Part shown: positions 22,285-25,627 of the stretch, one piece after another | How the letters are laid out: each line of letters begins with the position of its first letter | Numbering within the stretch: the first letter of the stretch is position 1 | Assembly: GCA_964486935.1 (NCBI GenBank) | Contig: CAZAPG010000071.1 | Span: 1-25,627, forward strand | Direction: 5' to 3' | Length of the DNA: 25,627 bases | Source: CAZAPG01 sp964486935 | Lineage (GTDB): Bacteria > Chloroflexota > Anaerolineae > 4572-78 > J111 | The notes under the pieces: model-generated | The model's input: only the letters and a program-made list of their open reading frames with translations | Told to the model about the DNA's origin: nothing | The model's database searches: none | Translations under genes and position numbers: made by a program

Positions 22285-23262
22285 ATGAAAGATAGCTATG
22301 GCCGCGAGATTAACTATCTGCGCGTCTCGATTACCGACCGCTGCAATTTGCGCTGCGTTTACTGCATGCCGGCAGAGGATGTTACTTTTGCCCCCGGCCA
22401 AACCCTGTTAACCCCCGCCGAAATTGAACGCGCCGTTCAGGCCGCCGCCGAAGTGGGTTTTAATAAAATCCGTTTTACCGGCGGCGAACCAACCCTGCGC
22501 CACGATGTGGCAGACATTATCAAACGTGTTGCTGCCATCCCCCAAATTCAAGAATTGGTAATGACCACCAATGGGCTGCGCTTGCCCACCCTGGCCCAAC
22601 CTTTGGCCAGGGCCGGCTTGCAGCGGGTCAATATTCACCTGGATAGCCTGCACGAAAGCCGGCTGACCCGCATCATGCGGCGAAATTCGCTAAAAAAAGC
22701 CTGGGCCGGGCTGCTGGCCGCCGAGCAAGCCGGGTTGACCCCCCTCAAGTTAAATATGGTGGTCACGCGCCACTACAATCACCAGGATGTTGTGGCGTTG
22801 GCTAAACTTACGCTCCGGCATAATTGGCACGTGCGCTTAATTGAACTGATGCCCGTTGGCGGCCCGGCGGAAATTGCCCTGGATAATTACGTCTCCACCG
22901 CCGAGTCGATAGGCCGCATCGAGGCCGAGCTTGGCCCGCTAACTCCCCTTAATAATGGCGATATTGTGGGCGAAGCGCGCCTATACCGGCTGGCCGGCGC
23001 GCAGGGAACCGTCGGCTTTATCAGCCCCATTAGCCACCCCTACTGCGATAGTTGCAGCCGTATGCGCCTGACCGCCGATGGTTTTTTGCGTCTGTGCCTG
23101 CTATCTGAGCAAGAAGTGGATTTGCGCCCGGCCCTGCGCGGCGGCTCGCAGCGGGATTTGGTGGCGCTCTTTCGGCAGGCAATTCTGGCCAAACCTGCCG
23201 GCGGGCTGCTGCAATACGGCCTCTACCCGGAAAACCGCACCATGGGCCAGATTGGCGGCTGA
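22285..23262 (+). CDS. moaA: GTP 3',8-cyclase MoaA (molybdenum/tungsten cofactor synthesis)
   Basis: A 325-residue radical SAM enzyme. It converts GTP to 3',8-cyclo-GTP, the first committed step of molybdopterin synthesis. The N-terminal [4Fe-4S] cysteines are C20, C24 and C27 in CNLRCVYC. The second cluster cysteines are C254, C257 and C271 (CDSC and LRLCL). GEP (67-69) and TTNG (94-97) are the usual SAM-binding segments, and the protein ends in the conserved Gly-Gly (MGQIGG). Length and both clusters are typical. AAGGGG is 9 bases before the ATG. The next gene, AOR, uses the pterin cofactor, 354 bases downstream. The two are likely co-regulated, but that gap contains a terminator-like hairpin and its own promoter signal. 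No moaC, moaE or moaB is adjacent. Confidence 0.97.
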   Translation: MKDSYGREINYLRVSITDRCNLRCVYCMPAEDVTFAPGQTLLTPAEIERAVQAAAEVGFNKIRFTGGEPTLRHDVADIIKRVAAIPQIQELVMTTNGLRLPTLAQPLARAGLQRVNIHLDSLHESRLTRIMRRNSLKKAWAGLLAAEQAGLTPLKLNMVVTRHYNHQDVVALAKLTLRHNWHVRLIELMPVGGPAEIALDNYVSTAESIGRIEAELGPLTPLNNGDIVGEARLYRLAGAQGTVGFISPISHPYCDSCSRMRLTADGFLRLCLLSEQEVDLRPALRGGSQRDLVALFRQAILAKPAGGLLQYGLYPENRTMGQIGG

Positions 23263-23299
23263 TTGATTTCTTGTTTTACCACAGACGCTTCAATTTTAA

Positions 23300-23315
23300 T
23301 GTGACAAATGTCACA
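23300..23315 (+). promoter_or_regulatory. CRP-type binding site upstream of the AOR gene
   Basis: TGTGACAAATGTCACA is an exact match to TGTGA-N6-TCACA, the classical CRP palindrome. Its centre (23307.5) is about 65 bases before a predicted start set by TATATT (23361-23366). It is 38 bases past the moaA stop. Confidence 0.65.
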
Positions 23316-23360
23316 ACCTAATCATGACATTTGGTACTACTCTGGCCCAGGTAAGCCAAT

Positions 23361-23366
23361 TATATT
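23361..23366 (+). promoter_or_regulatory. -10 box candidate for the AOR transcript
   Basis: TATATT gives a predicted start near 23373, leaving a leader of about 240 bases. No -35 box fits, as for moaA. The exact CRP-like palindrome lies upstream. Confidence 0.35.
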
Positions 23367-23440
23367 AATTGTATGACGCATGGAGCACGCAATTTCAGAG
23401 GTTAGGTTTGATAAAAAATTTGCATAATTTTAACTCCATA

Positions 23441-23520
23441 GCCTGTGTTGAGCCGGCAGTTACGAGCGCAACAGGCAGATGACGGCGCTATGTTCAATAA
23501 ACACAGCGCCGTTTCTTTTT
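23441..23520 (+). promoter_or_regulatory. Possible cis-regulatory leader (attenuator or riboswitch) ahead of AOR
   Basis: Stem-loop 1 (23441-23476) has GCCTG/CAGGC arms, extended by TTG/CAA with a bulged G. Stem-loop 2 (23482-23512) is a 12-bp helix with one mismatch (ACGGCGCT-TGTT with AACA-AGCGCCGT, loop CAATA) and then TTTCTTTTT. The bases CTGTGTT (23443-23449), part of stem-loop 1, can instead pair with AACACAG (23500-23506), part of stem-loop 2. The two folds exclude each other, as expected of an attenuator. The rest of the 23263-23616 gap has no coding frame. A molybdenum or tungsten cofactor riboswitch is one possibility, not shown by a matching motif. The second stem could simply end moaA. 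Confidence 0.4.
23482..23520 (+). terminator. Terminator-like hairpin in the moaA-AOR gap
   Basis: A 12-bp stem with one mismatch and a 5-base loop (23482-23512) ends in a T-rich tail (23511-23520, GTTTCTTTTT). It lies 220 bases past moaA and 97 before AOR. It may terminate moaA transcription or act as the off-state of the AOR leader. Confidence 0.65.
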
Positions 23521-23616
23521 GATACTGCTTATCCTGGAAAGGAGGCGCGGTCGTTACATAATACTAACAACGGAGTTGAGTAACATTTTATTGTAAACCA
23601 AAACACGGAGGTTCAA

Positions 23617-25440
23617 ATGTTTGGAGGATATGCTAATAAAGTTGCCTGGGTAGACCTGGGCAGCAAAAAAGTAGAGTACAAACCCATTGCCGAGGATGAC
23701 GCCCGCAAATACATTGGCGCGCGCGGCCTGGGGGTCAAATATGTATTTGAAAACGGCCCGCAGGTAGATGCCCTCTCGCCCGATAATATTTTGTGCGTGA
23801 TGCTTGGCCCGCTCACCGGCACCGATGTGAATATGAGCGGCCGGCTGGCCGTTGTCACCAAATCGCCGCTCACCGGTACTGTAACCGATAGCCATATGGG
23901 CGGCTGGACCGCGGCCAAGTTGAAATGGGCCGGTTTTGACGGCCTGGTTTTTAAAGGCAAAGCCGACAAGCCGGTTTACGCCTTTGTGGAAAACGGCAAA
24001 GTAACGCTGCACGACGCCTCTGACCTGTGGGGCAAAGGCGTTCACGAAACTTTGAAGGTACTGCGCCAGCGCCACGGCGAAGAGTGCGACGGGATGGCCA
24101 TTGGCCCCGCCGGCGAAAATCTGGTTAAGTTTGCCTGCTGGATTAACGTTGATGACCGCGCTGCCGGGCGCGGCGGCACCGGCGCGGTGGGCGGCAGCAA
24201 AAACCTGAAAGCCATTGTGATTAAGGGCGATAAAAAGAATAAACCCAAACCGGCCAACAAAGAAGCCGATAGAGAAGCCCGCAAACACGCCCTGTCAACC
24301 ATCATGGCCGAAGAAAACATTACCTCGCCGCGCAAGGGCGGCCTGAGCGTGTACGGCACCAACGTGCTCATGAACATCACCGACAGCATCGGCGCATTGC
24401 CTGCCAAAAATTCTCAGTTTACCGCTTTTGGGGCCGACAAAGCCGAAAAAATCTCCGGCGAGTATGTCAAAGAACATATACTGGTTAACGACCCCACCTG
24501 CCACGCCTGCCCGGTAGCCTGCAAAAAAGAAGTCGAAGTAAAAGAAGGCCCCTTCAAAGTTCATATGGAGAGCGTGGAATATGAGCCGGCCTGGTCGTTG
24601 GGGGCCAACTGCGGCAATGATGACGTGGGCGCAGTCGCCTACATCATCGACCTGGCCAACGACCTGGGCTTCGACGCCATTGAAATTGGTCAGGCGCTGG
24701 CGCTTTACATGGAAGCCAGCCAGCGCGGCTACACCAACGGCGACGGCAAGCTGGACTGGGGCGACACCCAGGGCATGGTTGAAATAGCCCGCAAAATTGC
24801 CATGCGCGAAGGTGTGGGCGACAAGCTGGCCGAAGGTCCCGCTGCTGCGGCCAAACTGTGGGGTCATCCCGAAATCTCGATGTCGGTTAAGGGCCAATCC
24901 ATCCCCGCCTACGACCCGCGCGGCCTGAAAGGGATGGGCATTGCCTACGCCACCAGCAACCGGGGCGCCTGCCACCTGCGGGCCTACACCCCCGCCGCCG
25001 AGCTGGGCGTGATGCCTTTTGGCTCGCTTAAAGTTGACCCGCTGGCCTGGAAAGGCAAAGGCGAGTTGACCAAAATTTTCCAGGACGTGCACGCCGTATC
25101 CGACTCGCTGGACCTGTGCAAATTCTCTGCCTTTGCCGAAGGTATGGAAGAGTACACCGCCCAATTCAACGGCGTTACCGGCCTCAACTACAGCGTGGAA
25201 GAACTGATGAAGTGCGGCGAGCGCATTTACAACCTGGAGCGCTACTACAACAACCTGGCCGGCTTCAAAGAAGGCTCCGACTACCTGCCCAAACGCTTCC
25301 TTGAAGAACCCAGCACCATGCCCGGCTCCGAAGGCCACATTTGTGAACTCGATGATATGCTGGCCGAATATTACGAAAAACGCGGCTGGGTTAAAGGCAT
25401 TGTGCCGGAGAAGAAACTGAAAGAGCTGGAGATTGTCTAA
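23617..25440 (+). CDS. aor: Aldehyde:ferredoxin oxidoreductase (tungsten enzyme)
   Basis: A 607-residue cytosolic enzyme that oxidises aldehydes to acids with ferredoxin as electron acceptor, using a tungsto-bispterin and one [4Fe-4S] cluster. Cluster ligands are C295, C298 and C302 (CHACPVAC) and C501 (DLCKF), the same spacing as in Pyrococcus AOR. Pterin and tungsten-binding loops GRAAxGRGGTGAVxGSKNLKA-like (180-200) and DPRGLKGMG (433-441) are present, as is the CHLR segment (452-455). Length matches the family. GGAGG is 5 bases before the ATG. No ferredoxin or other subunit is adjacent, so it is probably a single-subunit AOR. The neighbouring moaA supports cofactor supply. Substrate range is not readable. 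A repeat palindrome and then a strong terminator follow. Confidence 0.96.
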   Translation: MFGGYANKVAWVDLGSKKVEYKPIAEDDARKYIGARGLGVKYVFENGPQVDALSPDNILCVMLGPLTGTDVNMSGRLAVVTKSPLTGTVTDSHMGGWTAAKLKWAGFDGLVFKGKADKPVYAFVENGKVTLHDASDLWGKGVHETLKVLRQRHGEECDGMAIGPAGENLVKFACWINVDDRAAGRGGTGAVGGSKNLKAIVIKGDKKNKPKPANKEADREARKHALSTIMAEENITSPRKGGLSVYGTNVLMNITDSIGALPAKNSQFTAFGADKAEKISGEYVKEHILVNDPTCHACPVACKKEVEVKEGPFKVHMESVEYEPAWSLGANCGNDDVGAVAYIIDLANDLGFDAIEIGQALALYMEASQRGYTNGDGKLDWGDTQGMVEIARKIAMREGVGDKLAEGPAAAAKLWGHPEISMSVKGQSIPAYDPRGLKGMGIAYATSNRGACHLRAYTPAAELGVMPFGSLKVDPLAWKGKGELTKIFQDVHAVSDSLDLCKFSAFAEGMEEYTAQFNGVTGLNYSVEELMKCGERIYNLERYYNNLAGFKEGSDYLPKRFLEEPSTMPGSEGHICELDDMLAEYYEKRGWVKGIVPEKKLKELEIV

Positions 25441-25448
25441 TCACCACC

Positions 25449-25500
25449 CAGACCCAGACCTCAAAGGTTTTTGAAACCTTTGAGGTCTTCATTGGGTCTG
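25449..25500. repeat. Nested palindromic repeat downstream of AOR
   Basis: Inner arms GACCTCAAAGGTTT and AAACCTTTGAGGTC (25457-25470 with 25474-25487) form a perfect 14-bp stem with a 3-base loop. Outer arms CAGACCCA (25449-25456) and TGGGTCTG (25493-25500) add eight pairs after a 5-base bulge. There is no T-run, so it does not look like a terminator. It is probably a dispersed repeat element. Confidence 0.55.
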
Positions 25501-25550
25501 AAACAGCTTGTTTCTCAGCAGATTTTTAGCGGTTCACTTTTGTAACAAAA

Positions 25551-25587
25551 AACAGTAGCGAGCAACTTTGCTCGCTACTGTTTTTTT
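25551..25587 (+). terminator. Intrinsic terminator after the AOR gene
   Basis: AACAGTAGCGAGC (25551-25563) pairs perfectly with GCTCGCTACTGTT (25570-25582) around an AACTTT loop and runs into seven T residues (25581-25587). It is preceded by an A-run, so it could act on either strand. It is 110 bases past the AOR stop. Confidence 0.88.
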
Positions 25588-25627
25588 GAAAATTGACTTA
25601 TCTGCCCGGCGGGAAAATGCTAATCTC

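Noticed and set aside
24295..25338. 347-codon open frame on the minus strand, opposite AOR
   Set aside because: It mirrors AOR codons in the antisense frame, is rich in Gly, Ala and Phe, matches no family and lacks a ribosome site. AOR is certain here.

Overview
The window reads as about 25.6 kb of a mid-to-high GC bacterial chromosome. It most resembles a filamentous or environmental member of the Chloroflexota (Anaerolineae-like). That assignment is an inference from gene style: a KaiB/KaiC pair with a very long PAS/GAF hybrid kinase, a large ATPase-TPR-LuxR regulator, a membrane protein with a Thr/Pro-rich external stalk, several TTG starts, and palindromic intergenic repeats. No rRNA, tRNA, CRISPR array, transposase or phage gene was seen.

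Layout. 1-1942 (minus): the first 647 codons of a ClC chloride channel/transporter with CBS and RCK_C-like domains, cut by the left edge. 2282-9819 (minus): a clock-like block of kaiC, an overlapping kaiB, and then a 1747-residue hybrid histidine kinase. 10059-10658 (minus): ubiX. 10870-11871 (minus): an aldo/keto reductase. 11987-13578 (minus): a 30-residue membrane peptide gene followed by a flavoprotein oxidase, divergent from an 918-residue LuxR-type ATPase regulator (13807-16563, plus). 16543-18560 (minus): a SemiSWEET/PQ-loop-like protein, a two-domain chromate-type transporter and a small unknown membrane protein. 18731-20563 (plus): an unusual single-pass protein joining a partial tyrosine-recombinase-like domain to a proline-rich linker and an external domain. 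20646-21998 (minus): a B12-binding radical SAM enzyme. 22285-25440 (plus): moaA and an aldehyde:ferredoxin oxidoreductase (AOR).

How the parts may work together. KaiC, KaiB and the hybrid kinase look like a timing or signalling module. MoaA makes the pterin precursor of the molybdenum/tungsten cofactor, and AOR uses a tungstopterin, so those two genes are functionally linked. Both are preceded by a CRP-type palindrome at nearly the same distance from a candidate -10 box. The AOR leader can also form two mutually exclusive folds, one ending in a terminator-like hairpin. The remaining genes look like independent accessory units separated by clear terminators.
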